Shown here piece by piece: positions 19,284 through 28,900 of a stretch of 64,000 nucleotides of DNA (the first letter of the stretch is position 1; every line of letters begins with the position of its first letter). The translations under genes were made by a program, and so were the position numbers. The notes under the pieces were generated by a model, which did not search any database, was not told the DNA's origin, and worked only from the letters and a program-made list of their open reading frames with translations. The stretch spans positions 1 to 64,000 of the forward strand of contig NZ_LFND01000006.1 in assembly GCF_001045465.1 (NCBI RefSeq). Direction: 5' to 3'. This stretch comes from Chryseobacterium angstadtii (GTDB taxonomy: Bacteria; Bacteroidota; Bacteroidia; Flavobacteriales; Weeksellaceae).

Positions 19284-20712
19284 TAAATATATAGCAGCCA
19301 TTGCTCTATCGCTTTGCCTTATAGGCTGTAAAGCTCCGATGGCTACCGTTATAAAAGATGAAGTAAAAGAAAACCTGCCTCAGAATTTTAATCAGGACGA
19401 GCAGCAGGATGCCAATGCAAACAGCGGAACAACTCCGTGGAGACAGTTTTTTACAGACCCGAATCTGGTAAGCTTAATTGAGACTGCTTTAAAAAACAAT
19501 CAGGAGCTGCTGATCACGCTACAGGAAATTGAAATTGCAAAAAGCGGTGTTTTAGCCAAAAAAGGAAAGCTGACTCCAACGGTTTCTGCCGGAATAGGAG
19601 CCGGGCTTAAGAAAGCAGGACGCTATACCAGCGAAGGCGCCGGTGATGCAACTACAGAAATAGAACCCGGAAAAGAAATGCCGGATCCGCTTGGGAATTT
19701 CGAAGGAGGGCTGATGGCGAACTGGGAAATTGATATCTGGAAAAAGCTGAGAACCGAAAAAGAAGCGGCAGTTGCTCACTATCTTTCTACCGTGGAAGGC
19801 AAAAACTTTGTCCTTTCCAACCTTATTGAAGAAGTTGCAGATAATTATTACGAACTGTTGGCACTGGATAATCAGCTGGATATTATTCAGCAGTATATCA
19901 AGCTGCAGGAAAGGGCTCTGGAAATTTCCAAGATTCAGAAACAGGCAGCAGCAGCTACGGAACTGGCAGTGAAAAAATTTGAAGCCGAACTGGCGAAATC
20001 CAAAGCCGCGGAATATACAATCCGTCAGGATATCACCGAAAAAGAAAACCAGATCAATGCACTTCTGGGAAGATATCCGCAGCCTATCGTAAGAACGAAG
20101 GAAAGCTTTATGTCTACGATGCCACAGACGGTTTACACGGGAATACCTTCCCAGTTATTGGCCAACCGTCCTGATATCAAACAGGCAGAATTAGAATTAA
20201 AAGCTGCAAAATTGGATGTGCAGGCTGCCAGAAAGGAGTTTTATCCGTCACTGGAAATTTCTGCAACATTAGGGCTGGAAGCCTTTAAACCCTCTTATTT
20301 GGTTAAAATGCCGGAATCGATAGCTTATAATTTAGCAGGAGAACTGGCCGGACCGCTGATCAATAAAAGTGCGATCAAAGCCAACTTTCAGACTGCCGAT
20401 GCCAAGCAGATTCAATCGTTGTATGAGTATGACAAGACCATTTTACATGCTTATCTGGATGTAGCGAATCTAATGTCGAAAGTTAAAAATATAGACCAAT
20501 ATTATCAGATGAAATCGCAGGAAACTAAAGCACTGGATCAGTCTATTGATATTGCGAACCAGTTGTTCAGGAATTCAAGAGCAGATTATCTTGAGGTTCT
20601 TCTGAATCAGAGAGATGCTCTGGATGCCAAAATGGAGCTGATTGAGGCGAAACAGAAACAGCTGAGCACCGTTGTAGATATTTACAAAAGTTTAGGCGGT
20701 GGCTGGAAATAA
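19261..20712 (+). CDS. Efflux outer-membrane lipoprotein (TolC/OprM family)
   Basis: The outer-membrane exit channel of the tripartite pump. The signal peptide ends in the lipobox CLIGC (Cys23), as in NodT/OprM-type factors. Two OEP repeats are visible: TPWRQFFTDPNLVSLIETAL with ANWEIDIWKKL in the first, and LLANRPDIKQAELELKAAKL with a long coiled alpha region in the second. 483 residues is normal. The start at 19261 lies inside the pump gene's 3' end. Confidence 0.94.
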   Translation: MTNMKIYNKYIAAIALSLCLIGCKAPMATVIKDEVKENLPQNFNQDEQQDANANSGTTPWRQFFTDPNLVSLIETALKNNQELLITLQEIEIAKSGVLAKKGKLTPTVSAGIGAGLKKAGRYTSEGAGDATTEIEPGKEMPDPLGNFEGGLMANWEIDIWKKLRTEKEAAVAHYLSTVEGKNFVLSNLIEEVADNYYELLALDNQLDIIQQYIKLQERALEISKIQKQAAAATELAVKKFEAELAKSKAAEYTIRQDITEKENQINALLGRYPQPIVRTKESFMSTMPQTVYTGIPSQLLANRPDIKQAELELKAAKLDVQAARKEFYPSLEISATLGLEAFKPSYLVKMPESIAYNLAGELAGPLINKSAIKANFQTADAKQIQSLYEYDKTILHAYLDVANLMSKVKNIDQYYQMKSQETKALDQSIDIANQLFRNSRADYLEVLLNQRDALDAKMELIEAKQKQLSTVVDIYKSLGGGWK

Positions 20713-20750
20713 GACATCATAATTCTATCAATATAAACAGTTAATGTTTT

Positions 20751-20782
20751 GGGCTGATCCTTTCGGGGGTCGGCTCTTTTTT
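20751..20782 (+). terminator. Terminator of the RND efflux operon
   Basis: GGGCTGATCC pairs with GGGTCGGCTC, with some G-U pairs, followed by a T-rich tract. It lies 38 bases beyond the stop codon of the outer-membrane factor gene. Confidence 0.65.
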
Positions 20783-20918
20783 ATTTTATACGACAAGTTC
20801 TGTCGTTATAGAGTATTAGCTTTGCCTTATGATCATATGAATTAAGTGTAAGTACAGTCATGTGATATCATTCATATTAAATCTCGTTAAGGAGATTTTA
20901 AGAGTCGTTAAAAAATGT

Positions 20919-20926
20919 TAAATTTG
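20919..20926 (+). promoter_or_regulatory. -7 promoter box of the T9SS-sorted repeat protein
   Basis: TAAATTTG is an exact TAnnTTTG match, 38 bases before the ATG at 20965. The -33 region is only T-rich (around 20895). The position and the preceding terminator make it the likely promoter. Confidence 0.5.
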
Positions 20927-20964
20927 TACAACTTTTATTAAAACTAATATTAAATACACAAAAT

Positions 20965-22662
20965 ATGAAGAAATTCTACTTGGGTGCGTTCTCTTTATGC
21001 ACCGTTCTTGGGTTATCTGCCCAGGAAGTATTGTGGCAGAAAGATATCCAATCTTCTACCCAGGATTTTCTAAGCCAGGTTACAACTACTATTGATCAGC
21101 AGTATTTTATTTCCGGAAGTTCTATTCGTTCTTCGGCAGGTTCCCTTCGAGAGCCTCAGGGAACGGGGAAGCAAAACAATGGTTATGATTTTCATTTGAT
21201 AAAACTCAATCAGCAAGGCGAGCAGGTATGGGAAAAATACCTCTCCGGAAATAACCACGATTATTTGTCGGCTTCTGTGGCTACTCAGGAAGGAGGATTT
21301 CTTCTGGCAGGAACTTCTTATTCCGGAAAAGGATTAGATAAAAAAGAAGATTCAAAAGGAGGATCCGATATCTGGCTGGTAAGAATCAATGAATTTGGAG
21401 ATGAACTGTGGCAGAAAACCTTGGGAAGCTCTTCTGATGAGGAAGCAAGATCTGTTATTCAGACGACGGATCTGGGATTCTTTGTGGCGGGTAACAGACA
21501 AAGTTCCCTTCGAGAGCCTCAGGGAACTAATGGTTACGGTTCAAAAGATGTCTTGATTTCAAGACTGGATAAAAACGGAAAAGTACTTTCTGAAACCATT
21601 CTTGGTGGAAAGGGTCTGGATGAAGTCGAGAAAATAATTCCTACGAAAGATGGAGGAGCACTGTTAGGGATTTATTCCAGAAGTTCCACAAGCATCAATG
21701 ATAAAAGATCAATGATCAATGATGTAAAGCAGTCCAATAGAAATGGGGCGTCTTCCAATATCAATGATCATTTATCAAACATCAATTATTCAAAGAATTC
21801 CGAAAACTTCGGTGAAGGAGATTACTGGATTGTCAAGCTCGACAAAACCGGAAAAGTAGAATGGGAAAAGAATTATGGAGGAAAAGGAGATGATCATATC
21901 AGAACATTAGCCTTAACATCAACAGGTTACTTAATCGGTGGTGAATCCAGATCCGAAAGATCAGGAAATAAAACAGTTGGCATTGAAGAAGGTACAGATC
22001 TTTGGCTGCTTTCTTTGAATGAAAGAGGGGAAGAGGTTTGGCAGAAATCCTTCAGTTTTGGAAACCGTGATATTCTGATGGGAATGAGTGTTATTCAGAG
22101 CCAAGATTCAAGAGCCAAGAACCAAGACTTTACAAAAGGAATTCTATTGGGAGGTTATACCCAGGCAGAGGGCCCTTCGAGAGCCTCAGGGACCTCTTCC
22201 GATGATGAAACTTTCTGGATGCTTTACTTAAATGAAGAAGGTAATGAGCAATGGAGAAAGCACGTGAAAGGAGAATCCAGAAAACGAGAGGAAAGGCTTT
22301 CAGATATCAAATTAAACAGAGACGGTTCTATTATTCTTGCCGGAACCAGCGCCGAAGAACTAGGAAAAGAAAACTGGAAAATTGTGAAACTTGGAGACAG
22401 CCAAATTAATAAGCTGATTGAAAAGCAGGATATCAAGATCTATCCGAATCCGGTATCAGATTATGCTTATGTGGAAATAGGATATGATTTCAAGGAAGCG
22501 GATATTTTATTGTATGACATGGGCGGAAGACAGCTTCAAAGCTTAAAGACTAAGAATAAAGTGACTAAGATCAATACTCAGAATTTAATTCAGGGGGCTT
22601 ATCTGGTGACGATAAAGACGGATACGGGGAAAACGGCGAATGCTAAATTGATAAAGAAATAA
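20965..22662 (+). CDS. T9SS-sorted secreted repeat protein (beta-propeller-like)
   Basis: 565 residues with a signal peptide (KKFYLGAFSLCTVLGLSAQ). Repeats of about 50-100 residues of the form GGFLLAGTSYSG...DIWLVRINEFGDELWQKTLGGS are probably propeller blades. A C-terminal type A sorting domain begins at IKIYPNPVSDYAYVEI and ends NAKLIKK, so it should be exported and anchored by the T9SS. Unusually, several inter-blade loops are encoded by short dispersed repeats, including three copies of a 25-base palindrome-ended unit. The ligand is unknown. It precedes the Rhs genes by 11 bases and could be co-transcribed. Confidence 0.85.
   Translation: MKKFYLGAFSLCTVLGLSAQEVLWQKDIQSSTQDFLSQVTTTIDQQYFISGSSIRSSAGSLREPQGTGKQNNGYDFHLIKLNQQGEQVWEKYLSGNNHDYLSASVATQEGGFLLAGTSYSGKGLDKKEDSKGGSDIWLVRINEFGDELWQKTLGSSSDEEARSVIQTTDLGFFVAGNRQSSLREPQGTNGYGSKDVLISRLDKNGKVLSETILGGKGLDEVEKIIPTKDGGALLGIYSRSSTSINDKRSMINDVKQSNRNGASSNINDHLSNINYSKNSENFGEGDYWIVKLDKTGKVEWEKNYGGKGDDHIRTLALTSTGYLIGGESRSERSGNKTVGIEEGTDLWLLSLNERGEEVWQKSFSFGNRDILMGMSVIQSQDSRAKNQDFTKGILLGGYTQAEGPSRASGTSSDDETFWMLYLNEEGNEQWRKHVKGESRKREERLSDIKLNRDGSIILAGTSAEELGKENWKIVKLGDSQINKLIEKQDIKIYPNPVSDYAYVEIGYDFKEADILLYDMGGRQLQSLKTKNKVTKINTQNLIQGAYLVTIKTDTGKTANAKLIKK
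21140..21164. repeat. Palindrome-ended repeat unit, copy 1
   Basis: GTTCCCT at the left end and AGGGAAC at the right end flank TCGAGAGCCTC. It is in frame inside the T9SS-sorted gene, giving SLREPQGT. Copies 2 and 3 lie at 21503-21527 and 22171-22194. Confidence 0.8.
21503..21527. repeat. Palindrome-ended repeat unit, copy 2
   Basis: All 25 bases are identical to copy 1. It is read in the same frame, again giving SLREPQGT, in a loop after a different blade. Confidence 0.8.
22171..22194. repeat. Palindrome-ended repeat unit, copy 3 (other frame)
   Basis: Shares the core CCCTTCGAGAGCCTCAGGGA with copies 1 and 2 but is read in a different frame, giving PSRASGTS. The unit was therefore inserted as DNA rather than duplicated as protein. 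Confidence 0.75.
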
Positions 22663-22673
22663 AAACTTAGGTA

Positions 22674-25493
22674 ATGAGAAAAATATATATGTGCCTTATA
22701 AGCTTAGTAAGCTTAAACTTTACTTTACAGGCACAACACCAGTTTCAGGGAGTTAATTTTGGAGATTCCGCCAATCCGGTTCCTTCGCTTACTTCCCTGG
22801 CAGATTTTACAGATAATCCGCCATCATTGGCATTAGGTATACCGGAAATTTCAATACCGCTAGTCAGTATTTCGGGATATGGCGGTTCGGGCTTTGGCTT
22901 ACAGCTGAGTTATAATCCATTGAATGTTTCACAGGATGAACCGGCAGGAGAATCCGGAGCAGGTTGGTCTATTTTCAAAGGCGGGGTGATTTCCAGAAAG
23001 ATCAACGGAAATTTGGCAGATGAGGCGTTTCAGAATACAGCCAGCCCTCATTACGAAAAAAATGCCTTCGATGATGAATATTACTACAATCTCCCGGGAT
23101 TTTCAGGAAAGTTTAAAATAGAAAGAAATACCACCGAGAATACATTCAGAATAGTAGATCTTTCCCCATTGAACCATGTTAAAATAGCGTATACCAAAGA
23201 AAATAACACCGCTACATTAATTGTTGATTCTTTTACCATTACCGATGATGATGGCAGCACCTATTATTTCAACGATTATTCCACTGCGGTAGGCTATGAT
23301 AGTTTTTATGAAAATAAAGGGCTTTCGGGACTGGAATACAAATCGGCCTTTTTCCTTACCCGCATCACAGGTGCTGATGGGGTAGAAACCGCCAATTTCA
23401 CTTATCAGAAAACAACGAAGTACGATACTAACAATACCACGCTTCTTTATAAAAGCTGCCACCTTCAGAAAATAAATACGGCAAGTGGAAATATTGAAAT
23501 CGTTTATGACTACGACCAGGCCCTGGAAAAAACCATGAATGATCCTTACAGCATTAAAAAGGTAAGTCTGAATAATTTCTACGGTAAAGCAGCGGAATAT
23601 GCTTTTGAATATTCCTATCCCGTTCCCCCCTATCCGGGGAATGCTACGCATAAAAGAAGGCAGCTGGACAAAATAAAGAAAATGGATGGGCAGACCGTTA
23701 TCGAAGAAACGGCAATGCTCTACAATCCTCTGAGTTTAGATGCTCAGTACGCTTCATCATGCTCTGGAAGCAACGTTATTAGTCCCCAAGGTGTTCTCAA
23801 AAAAATTATTTATCCTACGAAAGGGGTCACAGAGTATGTTTACGAAAGCTCAGATATTTATGCCGATATGAATTCTGAGGCCTATCTTGCATCTTTAGCA
23901 ATGGATTACGTGAACTCCTGTATACAGCACAAACAGTCATTTTCCACTTTTGATTTTAATACCAATCAAACACTCACATATTCTTTTACGATCCCCGGCG
24001 ATCCTTCAAACAAGATACCGTTTTGGATAAATTATTCAGAAGCCTACACCGATGTGGATCCTAATACCGGGCAACCCATTCTACTGCCTCCGGTGCCTGA
24101 AAATAAACGAATCAATTATACACTGAAAAGAGGAAGTGAAGTACTTACAACCAATCAAAAAGGGGGGCATGTAAGGTTTTATAATTATCCCGGACAATAT
24201 ACCGTCACCGCCAATGTACCTTTAAGGCATGGACAGGTGTTTTTTGATCTGCAGGAGCTTATAACCAATCCAGGGCCCTATTGGAACGGAAATTCACATG
24301 CATCATACAGAATACGCACTATCAAAAGGTTTAATGATATAAGCAACAGCACACCGGTGAAGGAGATTTCATACCAATACGATGATTTTTCAAACTCCAA
24401 CACTTCAAGCGGCTATATTTCCCGTGATGGCAAAGTGATGTTTAAAAATGTAAAGGTAGCGGACGGTTCAGGAAACGGATACGCAAAATATTACTTTAAG
24501 CTGGATAAGGATTATCCATCGTATCAGACGACGGTCAATGGAAATTCTGTTAATTTCCAGCCTTACTACAACCTTTTAAGATCAGGACTTCTGGAGAAAA
24601 AGGAAATGTTTAGTGAGACCAACCACCTTCTGGGAAGAGACGAATACGAGTATACATTTGGCATAGCAGATAACCTGGATTACCAGACTGATGAGGGGTT
24701 TTATTCCAAAACAGCATTTATCAGCCAGACAAAGAGCAGTTCAATTGCTTATCCTTCAGGATCTACAGCCTCTTTCCTGCAAACTTCGAGTGAAAACAAT
24801 GTAAGAGCGGATAATTACAAGGCTTCCTCTTCAAAGACTACTGCTGCAGACGGAACAGTAACTGAAAGCTTCTATAAATATGCCCAGGATAAAAATCACA
24901 CCAGACTGCTGGCAGCCAATATGACGGGAGTATTACTGGAAACAGAAGTAAAAGAAAACGGCAAAACCATCGGAAAATCAGAAACTAAATTTGATAGTTC
25001 TTCCAGCGTATATCCAACCTCTGTAATAGGCTATAACAGACAGACCCAAAGTCCTTCTACCCTCTCCACTATGGATGTCTATGACGACAAAGGGAATCTG
25101 GTACAGGCAACCGGGAAAAACGGTATTCCGGTGACAACAATCTGGGGATATTACCAGACCAGACCTATTGCCGTGATTGCAGGTGCTTCCTATTCTCAGG
25201 TAGCTTCTCTTTCTACAGTTATGGCAGCTGTCGATGCTTCTAATCAGGACCGTGACAATCCCGCTAACGAAGCAGGGCTGCTTCTGGCTCTGGAAGCCTT
25301 GAGAAAAGATCCTGCTTTGAAAAACTACAGTATAACGGCCACCACTTATGATCCTTTGGTAGGAATAACGAACTCCATTTCAGCAAACGGAATCAGAACG
25401 GTAAATGTTTATGATAATGCAGGCAGGCTGATCAAGGTAAAGGACGCAGATGGAAAAACATTGCAGGAGAACCAGTATAACTACAAACACTAG
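22674..25493 (+). CDS. Rhs/YD-repeat secreted protein, upstream partner
   Basis: 939 residues with a signal peptide (MCLISLVSLNFTLQAQ). The N-terminal domain resembles the shell-forming start of Bacteroidota Rhs proteins (LGIPEISIPLVSISGYGGSG, GAGWSIFKGGVISRKING). The C-terminus has YD-type repeats (VTTIWGYYQTRPIAVI, GIRTVNVYDNAGRLIKVKDADG). It lacks the Rhs core and any toxin tip, and ends where the second Rhs gene would continue. In this phylum such a protein is commonly followed directly by a DUF6443/Rhs-core protein. Here a small S23-type gene lies between them. The likely role is half of the toxin-encapsulating cage. Confidence 0.82.
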   Translation: MRKIYMCLISLVSLNFTLQAQHQFQGVNFGDSANPVPSLTSLADFTDNPPSLALGIPEISIPLVSISGYGGSGFGLQLSYNPLNVSQDEPAGESGAGWSIFKGGVISRKINGNLADEAFQNTASPHYEKNAFDDEYYYNLPGFSGKFKIERNTTENTFRIVDLSPLNHVKIAYTKENNTATLIVDSFTITDDDGSTYYFNDYSTAVGYDSFYENKGLSGLEYKSAFFLTRITGADGVETANFTYQKTTKYDTNNTTLLYKSCHLQKINTASGNIEIVYDYDQALEKTMNDPYSIKKVSLNNFYGKAAEYAFEYSYPVPPYPGNATHKRRQLDKIKKMDGQTVIEETAMLYNPLSLDAQYASSCSGSNVISPQGVLKKIIYPTKGVTEYVYESSDIYADMNSEAYLASLAMDYVNSCIQHKQSFSTFDFNTNQTLTYSFTIPGDPSNKIPFWINYSEAYTDVDPNTGQPILLPPVPENKRINYTLKRGSEVLTTNQKGGHVRFYNYPGQYTVTANVPLRHGQVFFDLQELITNPGPYWNGNSHASYRIRTIKRFNDISNSTPVKEISYQYDDFSNSNTSSGYISRDGKVMFKNVKVADGSGNGYAKYYFKLDKDYPSYQTTVNGNSVNFQPYYNLLRSGLLEKKEMFSETNHLLGRDEYEYTFGIADNLDYQTDEGFYSKTAFISQTKSSSIAYPSGSTASFLQTSSENNVRADNYKASSSKTTAADGTVTESFYKYAQDKNHTRLLAANMTGVLLETEVKENGKTIGKSETKFDSSSSVYPTSVIGYNRQTQSPSTLSTMDVYDDKGNLVQATGKNGIPVTTIWGYYQTRPIAVIAGASYSQVASLSTVMAAVDASNQDRDNPANEAGLLLALEALRKDPALKNYSITATTYDPLVGITNSISANGIRTVNVYDNAGRLIKVKDADGKTLQENQYNYKH

Positions 25494-25496
25494 TGA

Positions 25497-25877
25497 ATGA
25501 TGAATGAAGAATTAAAAATGAAGAGTAAGAATGTGTTAAAAGATAAGAGTTTTACTTTCAGTATTTATATTGTTGAGCAATACAAAAGGTTGACGGAAGC
25601 GAAAGAGTTTATTATGTCAAAACAGTTGCTTAGAAGCGGAACAGCGATTGGCGCATTAATCCGTGAAGCAGAATTCGCCCATAGCAAGACAGACTTTATC
25701 AGCAAGCCTTCCATTTTTCTGAAGGAAGCTAACGAGACCTGTTACTGGCTTGAACTTTTGCACGGCATCCATTATATCAATACGGAACGATTTGAAGAGT
25801 CATCCAAATACATCAATGAGCTCATCAGTATGCTGGTATCAAGCATTAAAACCTCAAAATTAAAACTGAACAAATGA
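25497..25877 (+). CDS. Four-helix bundle protein (S23 / 23S rRNA intervening-sequence family)
   Basis: 126 residues, mostly helical. Family features seen are DKSFTFSIYIVEQYKRL, LLRSGTAIGALIREAEFAHSKTDFI and EANETCYWLELL. Family knowledge: these proteins are encoded by 23S rRNA intervening sequences and are also scattered in Bacteroidota chromosomes. Their role is unclear, although relatives include diversity-generating-retroelement accessory proteins (Avd). The gene starts 3 bases after the first Rhs gene, and its stop overlaps an in-frame ATG of the next. No reverse transcriptase or template repeat is visible nearby. Confidence 0.85.
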   Translation: MMNEELKMKSKNVLKDKSFTFSIYIVEQYKRLTEAKEFIMSKQLLRSGTAIGALIREAEFAHSKTDFISKPSIFLKEANETCYWLELLHGIHYINTERFEESSKYINELISMLVSSIKTSKLKLNK

Positions 25878-25921
25878 ACACATATAATGAAAAATTAATC
25901 ATGAAAACAGAAAAATCAGGG

Positions 25922-28900
25922 ATGAAAAAATATTTTTCACTCTTCACTCTTCTCTTTTCATTAGCTATCTCCGCGCAAACCAGTCTCAGTACTTCTGAAA
26001 ACTACATTTATACCAAAAACTGCCTGGATGGAGACTGTACTAAAAAATCAGAATCTGTGCAGTATTTTGACGGATTGGGAAGACCAATACAGTCAGTTGC
26101 CATTAAGGCTACGCCACTTGGAAAAGATGTTGTAGTCCCGATAGAATATGATTCAAAAGGGAGGCAGGCCAAAAGCTATCTTCCTGTTCCGCAACCGGGC
26201 ACAGCGAGTGGAGCGATTTATACCGACCCGCTTGCCAATGCTGCGTCCGCCGGATACGGAAGTGAAAAGATCTATTCCGAAAAACGCTACGACGATCTTT
26301 TTACCACAAGAGTGAACCAAGTGGCTCCGGTAGGAACTGCATGGTCACAGAAACCGTCCAATATGGCTTACGGAACCAATGCCGCCAATGAAGTAAAGAA
26401 ATATGAAATCACCACAAGCTGGGTAGAAGGCAGAACCAATTCCAAGATTGATTTACCGGGAACCTTTGCTGCCAACCAGCTTATGAAAACTTCCGTTACC
26501 GATCCGGATGGAAATACCGGTACAGAATTTAAAAATAGTAAAGGACAGACCATCCTGGTAAGAAAAAACGACGGCACCCAGAATGTAGATACTTATTACC
26601 TCTACAATGAATACGGTCAGTTGGTGTATGTCATTCCACCGTTGGCTGTGGAAACTTCAGCTCCCAATCAGACGATGCTGGACAAGCTGTGTTACCAATA
26701 CCGCTATGACGGGCTGGGAAGACTGGTAGAGAAAAAAGTTCCGGGAAAAGGCTGGGAATATATGGTATATGATAAAGCCGACAAGTTGCTTCTTACCCAG
26801 GATGCTGTAATGGCCACCCAAAACAAATGGCTGATGACCAAATATGATATGCTCGGCAGAATTGCTTATACCGGAATAGTCAACAATAACAGTAGCAGAA
26901 GTATCTTGCAGAATCAGATTGCAGATTTGGTTATCTACGATGCCCGCAATTCCAGTGGTTTCGTAAGGAATGGAATAACTGTTTATTATACCAGTGTATA
27001 TTTAAATATAGATACTCTTCTGTCCGTAAACTACTACGACACCTACCCTGCCTACAGTTTCAATCCTGCTTTTCCTTCCTCCATACTGGGAGAACCTGTC
27101 ATTACCGATACACAGAATGCTTCGGTCAATACGCAGGCGATGCCTACCCTAAGCCTTGTGAAAAATATAGAGGACGACAACTGGACTAAAAATTATGTGT
27201 ATTACGATAAAAAAGGAAGGGCAACAGGAACCTACAGCATTAATCATCTGGGCGGATACACCCGTACAGAATCTGAGCTGGATTTTTCCGGAATGGCCAA
27301 ACAGACGAAGGTATATCACAAGAGACAGAATATAGATGTCGAAAAAGTGATTACCCAAAGCTTTGATTATGATAGCCAGAACCGTGTTTTAAAGCACCGC
27401 CATCAAATAAACAGCGGTCCGGTAGAACTTTTAACGGAGAATACTTATAACGAACTTTCTCAACTTTCCAATAAAAAAGTAGGTAATGGACTTCAAAGCA
27501 TCGACTATCAGTATGACATCCGCGGTGCGCTTACGAAAATTAATGATCCCAATGCACTCGGAACAAAGCTTTTCGGGTATGAGATGAAGTATTTCAATCC
27601 TCAGAATACCACTCAGAGTTCTACCGGAAAATACAACGGAAATATTACTGAGGTGACCTGGAAAACAGCTTCGGATCAGGTTTTAAAACAGTATAACTAT
27701 CAATATGATGCCCTGAACAGGCTTAAAAAAGGAACGTATTCTGAACCTGGAGCTTCTGTTCCTGAGAACGGATTCTTTAATGAAACCTTAGCCTATGATC
27801 TGAACGGGAATATCACTTCCCTGCAAAGAAACGGGAAAAGCTTTTCAGCAGCGGCGCAGCTTATTGACAATCTCTCCTATAATTATACCGGGAACAAACT
27901 CAATACCATTACAGATACGTCTGGTAATTACAGTGGTTATCCGGATTCTTCAGGAAATACGATTTCCTATGATGACAATGGAAATATGAAAGATCATATA
28001 GACAAAGGCGTTTTAAAGATTGATTATAACTTCCTTAATCTTCCTGATTATGTAGAATTTGATAAGCTATATGCTTCAAGGGAATATGCCAATCTGCTTT
28101 TTAATGTAAATACAAAGTATGTATACAAGGCAGACGGAACCAAGCTTCAAAAGACCTACACGTTCGGATCCGGGAAAACGAATATGGAGACTATAACGGT
28201 AACAGATTATCTGGATGGGTTCCAATATGAAGCCAAGTATACAGGAACTAAGACAGCACCCGTATTAAAATTTGTTCCTACTGCCGAAGGATATTATAAT
28301 TTTGAAAATAATAAGTATATTTACACCTATACGGATCATCTGGGAAATAACCGTTTAAGCTATACCCAAAACAGTACGGGAACAGGAACGGAGATCATTG
28401 AAGAGAACGGCTATTATCCATTTGGTTTAAGGCATAATGCAAGTACTGCAACAACAACCAATCCTGCGTACAACTACCAGTACAACGGCAAAGAATTACA
28501 GAAAGAAACAGGCTGGAACGATTACGGCGCCAGAATGTATATGGCAGATATTGGCAGATGGGGCGTTATAGATCCATTAGCAGAGCAGATGAGAAGGTTC
28601 TCCCCTTATAACTACGCTTTTAATAATCCGGTAAGCTTTGTAGATCCGGATGGCATGAAGCCGATGAATATGCTGAAAATAGCTGGCGACGGGTTTGAGA
28701 ATACGGATGTAAGCTATGGAGGAAGCAATCCAAATTGGGTAGGCTTAGGAAATGCGGGTAGCTATGGTGAAAGCTATGGTTTTGGTTCTGTATCTTCAGG
28801 TGGTGGGGGAAGTATTTATCAAACTGATCAGGGAACTGTATATACAGGAAGCGCAGCTAGCGATGCTTTTTCCTCTTTATTAGCTGGTAATACGAAACCT

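Noticed and set aside
14981..20712. Heavy-metal (CzcA-type) efflux instead of drug efflux
   Set aside because: The pump has HAE1-type features (DD pair in helix 4, FIPAEDQG), not the CzcA-type pattern.
25497..25877. Diversity-generating retroelement around the S23-type gene
   Set aside because: No reverse transcriptase and no template/variable repeat pair seen in the neighbourhood.
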